Assembly (NCBI GenBank): GCA_052387955.1
Contig: JBQTIQ010000077.1
Coordinates: forward strand, 1-44,761
Direction of reading: 5' to 3'
DNA from: JBQTIQ01 sp052387955
GTDB lineage: Bacteria > Actinomycetota > Acidimicrobiia > Acidimicrobiales > JACDCH01
Length of the DNA stretch: 44,761 bases
In this document: in pieces, positions 1 through 7,530 of the stretch
Position numbering within the stretch: the first letter of the stretch is position 1
How the letters are laid out: each line of letters opens with the position of its first letter
Position numbers and translations under genes: made by a program
Notes under the pieces: model-generated
Told to the model about the DNA's origin: nothing
The model's input: the letters and a program-made list of their open reading frames with translations, nothing else
Database searches by the model: none

Positions 1-43
1 CGCTGGCGCTCCGGCGCTCGCATCCGCGGCCACGCAGGCTGGC

Positions 44-137
44 GTCATGCTGGCGTTCCCCGGCCACGCAGGCCGCGCCGGGCCGCACCTCCGCTGGCGC
101 TCCGGCGCTCGCATCATCCGCCACGCAGACGGTGATG
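44..137 (+). repeat. Dispersed repeat family A, long copy, left arm
   Basis: This 94-bp stretch matches the reverse complement of 5021-5114 with one mismatch that I can find. It contains the family A core: a GCGTTCCCC start, the small palindrome CGGCCACGCAGGCCG, and the end module CGCTGGCGCTCCGGCGCTCG. It continues into a third module (CCACGCAGACGGTGATG) not seen in the shorter copies. Together with the other copy it forms a long inverted pair around about 4.9 kb and five genes. Confidence 0.85.
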
Positions 138-227
138 GTGGCGTTGCCCGGCATCGGCGGCGCTCGCCCGTCCTCCTCGCCCGATGATCGTCGTTCGCGA
201 GCGACGAAAGCCCGTCGCACGGGGTCG

Positions 228-256
228 TTGACAGGGCTGGGCGAAGCAGATAGGCA
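228..256 (+). promoter_or_regulatory. Candidate promoter for the PadR-YceI gene
   Basis: A perfect TTGACA lies at 228-233, followed by 17 bases and then TAGGCA at 251-256. The -35 is ideal and the spacing is right, but the -10 matches consensus poorly. The site lies 57 bases upstream of the annotated start and is a moderate-to-weak prediction. Confidence 0.35.
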
Positions 257-312
257 GAGGGCCAGCGTCTGCTCGGACCCCGCTGGACGGTGAATCAGAG
301 GGGGCGAAGTCA

Positions 313-1500
313 TTGGATAACCGACCGATTGCGGCCGGGCTTCCCGCACGGGTGTCGCGTTTCGAGTTCGCTCCACCGCGGCGCTTCCTGTTGCCTGCCG
401 TCCTCCTGTTGTTGTCGGAGGCCCCGGCCCACGGCTACAGCTTGGTTACCGGGCTCCAGGAGCTGGGGCTCGGCCGTATCGAACGGGCGGCCGTCTACCG
501 CGCCCTCTCTCAGCTCGAGGCGGACGGGTTGGTCGAATCGTGGTCGGAGGCCCCGGCCGGGCACCCCCGCCGGGTCTACGGGCTGACCGATGCCGGTGAC
601 GGGATCCTCCGGGCCTGGATGGGCGTGATCAACGACGAGCGAGACGCGCTCGAGCGGGTGCTGCGGCGCTACCGCGCCACCGGGACCGCCGACGCGGTCA
701 TGGCCGAGGTCGAAGGCGGGTGGGCCGACGTGCTCCATGACGGCGCCGGACCGGTCTCGTGCACGTTCCCGTCCCGTCGTCGGCTCCACGTCGGCCGGGC
801 CGGGACCTACTACGGCCTGGCCTCACACCCCGACTTCGAACAGGACGGGGCCTCCGCCGAGGAGGGGCCCGCCCAACCTCGCCGGGAGGAGGTGGCCGTC
901 TTCGGCCCGGCGTCGTCGCAGGCCGGCGCCGGGGCGGCCAGCGTCCCCGTCCGCCAGCGTTTCGTCGTCGTGCCCGAACGGTCGGTGATCCTGATCGAGG
1001 CCCGCTCGAGCGTCGGCCCCATCAGCTTCGGCGCCATGGGCCTCACCGGCACGATCGAGGTGACCATGGCCGACGGCGTCATCGACGCCGCCTCCGCCCC
1101 GTCCGCCGACCTCGAGGTGAGCGTGGACGGCCTGCGGTCCGGCAACGGCATCTATGACGGTGAGCTGCTCCGGCGCATCGACGCCCGGCGCTACCCGGTG
1201 GCTCGCATCCAGATGCGCGAAGCCGTGCCCATCGGAGCCGGCGGCCGCTATCGCCTCACCGGCGAGCTCACCTTCCACGGTGTCACCCGCCCGGCCCAGG
1301 GCACCGTGACCGTCGACTCCGCCTCGGAGGACCGCTTGGTCGTCACCGGCGAGCAGGACTTCGACATCCGCGACTTCGACCTGGCCTCGCCCACCGTTCT
1401 CCGGCTCCGCATCTTCCCCGATGTCCGGGTTCATCTCCACGTGGAGGCCACGCCGGCCGAGGTCCCGCCGGCACCCGACGACGGGGCGTGCTATCGATAG
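313..1500 (+). CDS. PadR-type HTH regulator fused to a YceI domain
   Basis: A 395-residue protein with two unrelated parts. Residues about 25-105 form a PadR-like winged helix (LLPAVLLLLSEAPAHGYSL, then AAVYRALSQLEADGLV and YGLTDAG), which normally binds DNA and controls stress or efflux genes. After a linker rich in Ala, Gly and Pro, residues about 215-380 match YceI, a lipocalin-like barrel that binds isoprenoid lipids (RSSVGPISFGAMGLTG, then GELTFHGVTRPAQGTV). No signal peptide separates them, so the barrel would be cytoplasmic, unlike secreted YceI proteins. The frame opens with TTG at 313; an in-frame GTG at 352 is an equally good start. The fusion suggests a repressor that senses a lipid or polyketide ligand, which is inference. 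Domain calls are solid, function is not. Confidence 0.8.
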   Translation: MDNRPIAAGLPARVSRFEFAPPRRFLLPAVLLLLSEAPAHGYSLVTGLQELGLGRIERAAVYRALSQLEADGLVESWSEAPAGHPRRVYGLTDAGDGILRAWMGVINDERDALERVLRRYRATGTADAVMAEVEGGWADVLHDGAGPVSCTFPSRRRLHVGRAGTYYGLASHPDFEQDGASAEEGPAQPRREEVAVFGPASSQAGAGAASVPVRQRFVVVPERSVILIEARSSVGPISFGAMGLTGTIEVTMADGVIDAASAPSADLEVSVDGLRSGNGIYDGELLRRIDARRYPVARIQMREAVPIGAGGRYRLTGELTFHGVTRPAQGTVTVDSASEDRLVVTGEQDFDIRDFDLASPTVLRLRIFPDVRVHLHVEATPAEVPPAPDDGACYR

Positions 1501-1548
1501 GAGGGACGGGCGTCCGCCCAATCCGCGGGCCCCCCGGAGGTGTCGCCG

Positions 1549-1827
1549 ATGGGCATGTTCACGATCTTCGCGATGGGCTACGTGGTCGGTGCCCGCACCG
1601 GGAAGTCCGAGCTCTCCGACCTGGCCCGGTCAGCCCAGGCCGTGTACCGCTCCGACGAGTTCGGCGAGCTGGTGCAGGTGACCCGCAGCCATCTTGGGCA
1701 CATGTTGCGGGAGTTGGCCGACATCGCCGACGGGGCGGCGCCAGCGGCGGTCGGCGCCGAGGACGAGGACCTCGTCGCCCGCGTCCGCAGCCTCTTCTCC
1801 CCCAGCTTCTCGCCCTCCGAAGGCTGA
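1549..1827 (+). CDS. Small membrane-associated protein, GYVVGARTG type
   Basis: A 92-residue protein of unknown function. Its first 18 residues are hydrophobic and include GYVVGARTG, a motif common at the N-terminus of short actinobacterial proteins with one membrane segment; the rest is an amphipathic, acidic helix region. The start is set by a ribosome site: GGAGG at 1536-1540 is eight bases from the ATG at 1549. An earlier in-frame GTG at 1540 overlaps that GGAGG and is unlikely. It lies 48 bases after the PadR-YceI stop and may be cotranscribed with it. Confidence 0.65.
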   Translation: MGMFTIFAMGYVVGARTGKSELSDLARSAQAVYRSDEFGELVQVTRSHLGHMLRELADIADGAAPAAVGAEDEDLVARVRSLFSPSFSPSEG

Positions 1828-1968
1828 GCTGACCGGGCCGGACCATCCGCGCGCAACGCCCGAGCCACGTCCTCCTCGGACGTCGCCGTCGCGGCCGCCA
1901 GGCCGCCGGCGACAGTCTGCGGAGGCAGGAGCGAAGCGACGCCCGCAGCAGACCAAGCCAGCAACTTC

Positions 1969-2736
1969 TCAGCTGCTCACCTCGCGGGCGGTCCCCCGTA
2001 GCCCCACGACGGTGCCGGCCGAGCCCACAATCGGCATTGCCCGGCACCGGCACCGGCGGACCTCGCCGTCGGAGCGCAGGACGCGGTACTCGATCTCGAA
2101 CGGTTGACCGGAGGCCACCGATGCGTCGAGCATCGAGCGCAACGGTGCTCGATCCTCGGCGTGCACGCACCTCAGGTGGGCTTCGAGGGTGCCACCGAAG
2201 TCGAGCGGGTCGACGCCGTGGATCTGGTGGAGCTGATCGCTCCACTGGACGGTGCCGGTGCGCACGTCCCACCACCATCCACCCACGCCGGCCTGAGCCT
2301 CGCGCTCGCGGACACGGCCCTCGACCTCGGCCAAGGTCGCTTGGGCCACCTGGCGTTCGGTGATGTCACGGGCCATCGCCACCGCCGCCATCGGGCTGTC
2401 GGCGCCCTGCACGGGGCACGTCGACAGCGAGATCGGAGCCGGCGAGCCGTCCCTGCGCTGCAGCTCGGTCTCGAAATGCGACACCCGATCGCCGGCGCTG
2501 GCCGCGGTCAGCACCGCTTCGGCCTCGCCCTGCAGGTGGCGGGGGAAGAGCGCGGCACAGGGGCGGCCGACGATCTCGTCGGCCCGATAGCCGAAGATCC
2601 GCTCCGCGCTGCGGTTCCAGCTGGCCACGCGGCCGTCACGGTCGACACCGAAGACGGCGTCGTCGCAGAGCTCCAGGACGGCGTCGAGAACCGCCAACCT
2701 GACGGCGACCGGCGACCCGGCGAACTGCGAGGTCAC
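1969..2736 (-). CDS. PAS-PAS sensor protein without an output domain
   Basis: About 255 residues with two PAS units. The first (about 15-125) has the usual WNRSAERIFGYRADEIVG and ends in the PAC signature VAMARDITERQ. The second (about 140-250) is of the PAS_3 type (GWWWDVRTGTVQWSDQL, then FEIEYRVLRSDGEVR). A short coiled stretch joins them. No kinase, GGDEF, EAL, HTH or phosphatase domain follows, so it must signal through a partner or be a remnant of a longer sensor. GTG at 2736 is the only start close to the PAS fold; the frame stays open into the neighbouring LLM gene, so a longer form with an ATG-class start at 2823 is possible. It lies just downstream of that gene on the same strand. 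Confidence 0.7.
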   Translation of the reverse strand: MTSQFAGSPVAVRLAVLDAVLELCDDAVFGVDRDGRVASWNRSAERIFGYRADEIVGRPCAALFPRHLQGEAEAVLTAASAGDRVSHFETELQRRDGSPAPISLSTCPVQGADSPMAAVAMARDITERQVAQATLAEVEGRVREREAQAGVGGWWWDVRTGTVQWSDQLHQIHGVDPLDFGGTLEAHLRCVHAEDRAPLRSMLDASVASGQPFEIEYRVLRSDGEVRRCRCRAMPIVGSAGTVVGLRGTAREVSS

Positions 2737-2785
2737 CCTCGGGCCCCGGACGTGCTGGCGGGCCCGGACGCGTGTCTCCGGCGGC

Positions 2786-3646
2786 TCATCGCAGGGCGCC
2801 GGCGGCGTTCGCGACGAAGGCAACGTGGTCGGAAGGACTGCGTCCGGCGTTCATGCCGCTCACCGACAGGTAGTCGGCGCCTTCCGCCTCCCAGGCGGCG
2901 GCCTGTTCCCGGAGCTGGCCGGGGTCGAGGTTGCCGGGCTCGAGACGGCCCTGGAGGCCCACCGAGGCCGGGTCGCGCCCGGCGGCGGTGGCGGCGACGC
3001 CGATCGCGGCACGCGCCGCCGTCAGCTCGGGGCCGGGGGACAGGTTGGTGATCCAGCCGTCGGCAAGCCGGCCGATGCGTTCGAGCACCCGGGAGGCGGT
3101 GCCACCTCCCAACCACAGCGGGATGGGCTGCTGGACCGGCCGAGGCAGGATGCCGGCCCGGTCGATGCGATGGAAGCGGCCCTCGTAGGTGACCGAATCG
3201 TCAGTCCACAGCCGACGCATTACCTCGATCTGCTCCTCGAAGCGGGCTCCCCGGTCGCTGAAGTCCATCCCCATGGCCTCGGACTCGACCGGGTTCCAGC
3301 CGGTCCCCACCCCCATCCGGAAGCGCCCGCCGGTCAGGATGTCGAGCTCGGCCGCCTGCTTGGCCACCAGCACCGCCTGACGCAGCGGCAGCACCACTAC
3401 CCCTGGCACCAGCTCGAGGCTGGTCAGACCGGCCAGGAAGCCCAACAGCACCAGGATCTCGTGGAACTGGTCGCCGAGGTCGTAGGGCAGGTCCCAGTCG
3501 GGCCGCGACGACGTGTCGGCGCCGAGGACGTGGTCGTAGACGGTCAGGTACTCGAAGCCGTTGTCCTCGGCCGTCTTGGCGAACCGCACGAGGTCACGGG
3601 GGTCGGGCCCGATCTCGGTCTGGGGCAGGATCACGCCGAGCCGCAT
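2786..3646 (-). CDS. LLM-class F420-dependent oxidoreductase
   Basis: A 286-residue luciferase-like TIM-barrel enzyme. The N-terminus MRLGVILPQTEIGPD, the ITEE-like region EYLTVYDHVLG and the glycine-rich FRMGVGTGWNPVESEAMG are typical of F420-dependent LLM proteins, as is PIWLGG-like PIPLWLGGGTASRVL. These enzymes move hydride between F420 and a substrate; the substrate cannot be read from sequence. F420 use is supported by the F420:NADPH oxidoreductase at 20058-20816. The start ATG has a TAGGGT box seven bases upstream, so the mRNA may be leaderless, although AGGGG could also serve as a ribosome site. The PAS protein gene follows closely downstream. Confidence 0.85.
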   Translation of the reverse strand: MRLGVILPQTEIGPDPRDLVRFAKTAEDNGFEYLTVYDHVLGADTSSRPDWDLPYDLGDQFHEILVLLGFLAGLTSLELVPGVVVLPLRQAVLVAKQAAELDILTGGRFRMGVGTGWNPVESEAMGMDFSDRGARFEEQIEVMRRLWTDDSVTYEGRFHRIDRAGILPRPVQQPIPLWLGGGTASRVLERIGRLADGWITNLSPGPELTAARAAIGVAATAAGRDPASVGLQGRLEPGNLDPGQLREQAAAWEAEGADYLSVSGMNAGRSPSDHVAFVANAAGALR

Positions 3647-3653
3647 CCCCTGA

Positions 3654-3659
3654 ACCCTA
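3654..3659 (-). promoter_or_regulatory. Leaderless -10 box of the LLM gene
   Basis: TAGGGT ends seven bases before the ATG at 3646. This fits the TANNNT box spaced 6-8 bases from the start that recurs in this window. Confidence 0.4.
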
Positions 3660-3709
3660 ACGAGACGTCAGAACGTAAGGGACGGATCGACGGCCCGGCC
3701 GCCGGCACC

Positions 3710-4744
3710 TCAGCTGGTGATCTCGCGGCCCAGCGACTCGAACGGGACGATGTCGGAGGGGGACAAACCGTGGTAGTCGGAGTCGTCGTCGGAGTCGTAG
3801 TCGTAGTCGTCGGTGCCCGGCATCCCCGAAGAGAACATGTCGCCGAACATCTCGGTCATGTCGACGACCTCGTCGTCGGCTGGGACCTCGATCCCGACCG
3901 GCTGCCCGAAATCGAAGAACTCCGTCGTAATGGTCATGGCTGCCGGGATGCCCTCGGCGCCGGTCCCGGTGGCGAACCCCGACAGGTCCATCGCCATCCG
4001 CGAGCGCCGCAACAGGCCATCGTCGTCGACCCACACGTCGTAGGGGATCTCGGTGTCCTCGGCCCCGGGCGGCAGAACATCGGAGATGGCGCCGCCGAAC
4101 ATCTTGGTCAGCTCCTCGGGGACCGATGCGATGAGCTCGGCAACGGTGAGCGAGCCCGCCGAGTGCATCGTCGGCACACCGCGCACCTCCTCGGGCCCGA
4201 TCTCCTCCATGTCGTCAACCGCATCGAGCAGGTCGAGCAGCTGCGACGGGTCGGTGCCGAACGGGGTCGGGCCACCGCCGAAGACGGCGCCGGCGCCGTC
4301 GGCGAACTGGGCCAGGTCGAAGCCGACCCAGTCCTTGCCGCCGCCGAGCATCATCGCCAAGGCCGGGAACTTCATGAACATCCGGGTGCCGTCCGTGACC
4401 ATCAGCATCGGGTCGGAGAAGAGCTCCTCGAGCTCTCCCGGAGGCGCTCCGAGCCCGCCGAACTCGCCCATCTGGCCGAGGACCTGGCCCATGTCGACCG
4501 ACGTCTGCGAGCGCCCGTTCTCGGGGTCGGTGACACCGTCGGCCGTGAAGGTGACGTCGTTGCCGTCGATCGTCATCGTCATCGTCGTCTCGACCCGGGC
4601 CGTCCCCGCGGCGCGCGTGGCTGCCGCGGCGTCCTGGACTGCCGCCGGCCTGACCGCGGCCAAGCCCTCGGTCCCGTTCCCGCTCCCGCACCCCGCCAGC
4701 GCCACCACCGCCGCGGCACCCGCGGCCAACCACTTCCGTCGCAC
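3710..4744 (-). CDS. Predicted lipoprotein, possibly LppX/LprG-like
   Basis: A 344-residue secreted lipoprotein. The start GTG at 4744 is preceded by a GAGGGA ribosome site and gives a classic signal: RRK, a hydrophobic run, then the lipobox LAGC with the lipidated Cys at residue 19. The frame is open further upstream but that part is not signal-like. The mature protein is beta-rich with repeated patterns such as VETTMTMTIDGNDVTF and YDVWVDDDGLLRRSRMAMD, which recall the LppX/LprAFG lipid-carrier fold. The C-terminal region carries an acidic low-complexity run of Asp, Tyr and Ser around 315-330. Family assignment is tentative; lipoprotein status is firm. Confidence 0.7.
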   Translation of the reverse strand: MRRKWLAAGAAAVVALAGCGSGNGTEGLAAVRPAAVQDAAAATRAAGTARVETTMTMTIDGNDVTFTADGVTDPENGRSQTSVDMGQVLGQMGEFGGLGAPPGELEELFSDPMLMVTDGTRMFMKFPALAMMLGGGKDWVGFDLAQFADGAGAVFGGGPTPFGTDPSQLLDLLDAVDDMEEIGPEEVRGVPTMHSAGSLTVAELIASVPEELTKMFGGAISDVLPPGAEDTEIPYDVWVDDDGLLRRSRMAMDLSGFATGTGAEGIPAAMTITTEFFDFGQPVGIEVPADDEVVDMTEMFGDMFSSGMPGTDDYDYDSDDDSDYHGLSPSDIVPFESLGREITS

Positions 4745-5003
4745 GTGGTCCCTCGCCTTCTCGTCTATCGGACCGTCCGGCGCGCCGCATCGCGGCCCTG
4801 GGGGCGGATAGGGCTGAGGGTACGGACGCCCCGAGAGCATGGCAATGGCCCGAACGTGCCACCGTCGGTGGCCTCATCGGGCCAGCCCCCAGCCGGCCGC
4901 ACCCGCGATCAGTCGACCGAGCGCAGGTGCGCCAGCGGCCCTCAGCCTGCAACCGTGCCGGCCCGGCGGGCGCAGCCGACAGCCAGCCAGGCATGCCCCG
5001 ACG

Positions 5004-5140
5004 ATGCCAGGGAACGCCAGCATCACCGTCTGCGTGGCGGATGATGCGAGCGCCGCAGCGCCAGCGGAGGTGCGGCCCGGCGCGGCCTGCGTGGCCGGGG
5101 AACGCCAGCATGACGGCCTGCGTGGCCGGGGAACGCTGAC
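5004..5140 (-). repeat. Dispersed repeat family A, long copy, right arm
   Basis: Read on the minus strand this begins with two tandem copies of the GCGTTCCCCGGCCACGCAG module (5115-5140 and about 5087-5112) and then continues as the long copy. Positions 5021-5114 match 44-137 with one mismatch, in opposite orientation. The element ends only a few bases before the -10 box of the DUF2277 gene. Confidence 0.85.
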
Positions 5141-5144
5141 AACA

Positions 5145-5150
5145 TAGCCT
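5145..5150 (+). promoter_or_regulatory. Leaderless -10 box of the DUF2277 gene
   Basis: TAGCCT lies seven bases before the ATG at 5158. The expected -35 area falls inside the family A repeat. Confidence 0.4.
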
Positions 5151-5157
5151 CGGGCTC

Positions 5158-5409
5158 ATGTGCCGCAACATCACCACCCTCAGGGGCTTGGAGCCCGAGG
5201 CCACCGTCGAGGAGATCGAGGCCGCCGCTCGCCAGTACGTGCGCAAGGTCAGCGGCGTGCAGTCAACGTCGGCCCGCACCGGCGAGGCCTTCGAACAGGC
5301 CGTACGGCTGGTCGCCGATGCCACCGCTGATCTGCTGGCCCAGCTGCCGCCCCGTAACCAACCGCCGCCGACGCTCCCCCCACTGCGCCGCCTGGCCCGC
5401 TCGAGCTGA
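5158..5409 (+). CDS. DUF2277 family protein
   Basis: An 83-residue protein with the DUF2277 hallmark start MCRNITTLRGLEPEAT followed by EEIEAAARQYVRKVSGV. The family is small, conserved in actinobacteria, and has no established function. Cys2 and the N-terminal motif are intact. The C-terminal tail is proline-rich (PPRNQPPPTLPPLRRL). The start is the ATG because the family begins with exactly this sequence, and a TANNNT box sits seven bases upstream. It converges on the cobalt/nickel ATPase gene and is probably unrelated to it. Confidence 0.85.
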   Translation: MCRNITTLRGLEPEATVEEIEAAARQYVRKVSGVQSTSARTGEAFEQAVRLVADATADLLAQLPPRNQPPPTLPPLRRLARSS

Positions 5410-5592
5410 CCCGCCGGCGCCGGCGCGGGTCGTCCGCCTGCTCCACCGACGTGCATCGCCGCCAGCCGGGTCGACAGGCTCGGTGCCACGCCCTACATCC
5501 CCTTCAAGGTGAACCCGAAGCCGCCGCCGCCGCCGGAACCCTGCTCGCCGGTCCGCGGCCGGGTCGGCGGCCGCGCATGTGATCGGCGCCGG

Positions 5593-6333
5593 CTACCGGG
5601 CGAGGGGGTCGAAGCCTCTCGGCATCTCGAGCCGGTGGGCCGCCAGCAGCGACCGGTCGCTGAGGATCTCGACCGTCGGGCCGTCGGCCACCACTTGGCC
5701 CCGGTCGAGGATCACCGAGCGGGGGCACAGCTCGAGGGCATAGGCGAGGTCGTGGGTGACGACCAGGGTGGTCAGATCGAGCGACAGCAGCAGGTCGGCC
5801 AGCTCACGGCGGGCGGCGGGGTCGAGGTTGGACGTCGGTTCGTCCAGCACCAGGAGCTCCGGGCCCATCGACAGGACGGTCGCCACCGACACCCGCCGGC
5901 GCTGGCCGAAGCTGAGGTGATGGGGCGGGCGCCGCTCGTGCTCGGCCATGCCGACGCGGCCCAGAGCGTCGTGCACCCGCTGGGCCAGCTCGTCGCCCCG
6001 CAGGCCCAGGTTGGCGGGGCCGAAAGCGACGTCCTCGCCGACGGTGGGCATGAACAGCTGGTCGTCGGGGTCCTGGAAGACCACGCCGACACGACGGCGG
6101 ATCTCGGCAAGGTTGGCCTTGGTAACCGGTAGCCCAGCGACGGTGACGCTCCCCGCCTGGGGGAGATGGATGCCGTTGAGGTGCAGTACCAGGGTCGACT
6201 TGCCGGCGCCGTTGGGACCGAGCACGGCGACCCGCTCCCCTCGCTCGACCACGAGGTCGACGCCGTGCAACGCGGGGTGGCCGTCGGGGTAGGCGAAGGC
6301 CAGGTCCCGTACCTCGAGGATGGGATTGCTCAC
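5593..6333 (-). CDS. cbiO: ECF-type cobalt/nickel transporter ATPase CbiO
   Basis: A 246-residue ABC ATPase that powers an energy-coupling-factor metal importer. Walker A is GPNGAGKS (39-46), the Q-loop is FQDPDDQLF (Q87), the signature LSFGQ is at 140-144, and Walker B LLVLDEP is at 160-166 followed by TSNLDP. The FQDPDDQLF form is typical of CbiO/EcfA. GTG at 6333 is chosen because the protein then opens with the usual VSNPILEVRDLAFAYPDG; the frame is open upstream into cbiQ. It is the last gene of the minus-strand cbiM-PDGLE-cbiQ-cbiO run. Linkage to hyp genes suggests nickel. Confidence 0.9.
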   Translation of the reverse strand: MSNPILEVRDLAFAYPDGHPALHGVDLVVERGERVAVLGPNGAGKSTLVLHLNGIHLPQAGSVTVAGLPVTKANLAEIRRRVGVVFQDPDDQLFMPTVGEDVAFGPANLGLRGDELAQRVHDALGRVGMAEHERRPPHHLSFGQRRRVSVATVLSMGPELLVLDEPTSNLDPAARRELADLLLSLDLTTLVVTHDLAYALELCPRSVILDRGQVVADGPTVEILSDRSLLAAHRLEMPRGFDPLAR

Positions 6334-6382
6334 CGCTACCGCCCCGCCGGCCCGTCCTGCGCACTGCGTGCGCCGGTCGCCG

Positions 6383-7159
6383 TCATGTGGCGAGCGCCCC
6401 AACCGCGGCCATCGCGGCCACCATCGGCGCCGCCGCGGCCCACGCCCGGCTGGGACCTCTCGCCGACCGGTCGTCGAGCTCGGGCATGGCGCCGGCGTAG
6501 CCCCGCGAGCACATCGCCAGGTACACCCGTTCGCCGCGCTCGTAGGCCCGCACGAACAACGTCCCGCTGCCGGCGGCGAGTCCCTTGGCCTGCCACAGCC
6601 ACCGGGGGTCGTCGGCCCGTGACAGTCGGGCGACCTGGGCCCGCCGGGCTTCGCCGATGATCACGTCGAGGTAGCGCACCATGAAGCCCGCGATGGCGGT
6701 GATCGGGCGGGGCAGGCCGAGGCGGTCGAGGCCGCGCAACAGGTCGCCGACCGGGGTCGTGGCCGCCAGCACGACCGACGCCATGACACCCAACGTGCCC
6801 TTCACGACGATGTTCCACGCCGCCCACAATCCGGGCTCGGAGAGGGACAGGCCCAACATGTCGGCGTGGGGGCCGCCGCCGACGAACGGCAGGAACAGGG
6901 CGAAGGCGAGGAACGGCACCTCGACCCGCATGCGGCGGACGACCACCGCCGGCGAGAGCTGGGCCATGGCAGCTACCGACACGAGAACGGCGAGGTCCAC
7001 CGCGAACGCCCACACGGCGTGACGGGGGGTGATGACCACGGCCAGGACGAACGCAACCGTGGCTGCCAACTTCGCCTCCGGGGCCAGCGCGTGGACCGGG
7101 GTCGAGGCGTCCAGGTAGAGCCCACCGACGCCGCCGTGGCCTCCGTGGCCGGCGCTCAT
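6383..7159 (-). CDS. cbiQ: ECF transporter transmembrane subunit CbiQ
   Basis: A 258-residue membrane protein, the coupling subunit of the metal importer. It has several hydrophobic segments (for example LAATVAFVLAVVITP and VPFLAFALFLPFVGG) and the CbiQ coupling helices with RYLDVIIGEARRAQVARLSR and the second Ala-Arg-Gly element (VRAYERGERVYLAMCSRGY). The N-terminus MSAGHGGHGGVGG is His-rich, a common feature of CbiQ that could gather metal. It lies 49 bases upstream of the chosen cbiO start and downstream of the PDGLE gene, in the expected operon order. Confidence 0.9.
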   Translation of the reverse strand: MSAGHGGHGGVGGLYLDASTPVHALAPEAKLAATVAFVLAVVITPRHAVWAFAVDLAVLVSVAAMAQLSPAVVVRRMRVEVPFLAFALFLPFVGGGPHADMLGLSLSEPGLWAAWNIVVKGTLGVMASVVLAATTPVGDLLRGLDRLGLPRPITAIAGFMVRYLDVIIGEARRAQVARLSRADDPRWLWQAKGLAAGSGTLFVRAYERGERVYLAMCSRGYAGAMPELDDRSARGPSRAWAAAAPMVAAMAAVGALAT

Positions 7160-7197
7160 CGGCCTCGGCCGCGGCCCGGCCGACCGGCGGCGGCCAC

Positions 7198-7530
7198 TCA
7201 GAGAGCGCCGGACGGGCTCTCGGGGGGCTGGCCCATCCGGCGGAGGACGACGAACACGGCGCCGGCCACGAGGAAGGTGGCGGTGACGCCGATGAGGCCG
7301 GCGAGCCCGGTGCTGAGACGTTCGTCGTCGACGCCGCTGACGGCGTAGTCGGCGGTGGGTAGGTCGGCCAGGGCGTGGTCGTCGGCGGTGTCGATGAAGC
7401 CCTCGTCGATGGCCACCTTCTCCAGCCCGTCGGGCTTGCTGCTGGCCTCGGGACTCACGAACACCGCCAGTACCATCGCCACCGCCAGGCCAGCGGCGAT
7501 GAAGGCTCCGAAGCGGGCCCGGTCCGTCAT
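7198..7530 (-). CDS. PDGLE-domain protein, CbiN/NikN-like transporter component
   Basis: A 110-residue membrane protein with one N-terminal segment (FGAFIAAGLAVAMVLAVFV), a central extracytoplasmic part holding the PDGLE motif at 33-37, and a second membrane segment near the C-terminus (LAGLIGVTATFLVAGAVFVVL). This layout matches the small component that accompanies CbiM or NikM, with two membrane segments around a soluble loop. It overlaps the cbiM stop region by four bases (ATGA), so the two are translationally coupled. PDGLE proteins occur with both cobalt and nickel systems and do not fix the substrate. Confidence 0.85.
   Translation of the reverse strand: MTDRARFGAFIAAGLAVAMVLAVFVSPEASSKPDGLEKVAIDEGFIDTADDHALADLPTADYAVSGVDDERLSTGLAGLIGVTATFLVAGAVFVVLRRMGQPPESPSGAL

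Larger units (their letters stand above)
1..312. other. Gene-free left edge with repeat family A
   Basis: I see no gene here. Bases 1-24 are the tail of one family A repeat cut by the window edge. Bases 44-137 are a long copy that recurs inverted at 5021-5114. Bases 138-165 continue with weaker similarity. The remainder up to the PadR-YceI gene is ordinary intergenic DNA with a candidate promoter at 228-256. Confidence 0.7.
4745..5157. other. Gene-free divergent region with repeat family A
   Basis: This 413-base gap separates the lipoprotein (minus) from DUF2277 (plus). Bases 4745-4990 look unremarkable. Bases 5004-5140 are family A repeat in inverted orientation. An open frame across 4839-5147 runs through the repeat and encodes peptide seen wherever the repeat is read, so I do not call it a gene. 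Confidence 0.7.

Noticed and set aside
2825..5044. Long open frame on the plus strand (739 codons) opposite the LLM and lipoprotein genes
   Set aside because: High-GC shadow frame; no motif, and the genes on the other strand are clear.
4839..5147. Open frame encoding a 102-residue peptide across family A repeat
   Set aside because: Its sequence is repeat-derived and recurs wherever the repeat is read; no ribosome site or family.
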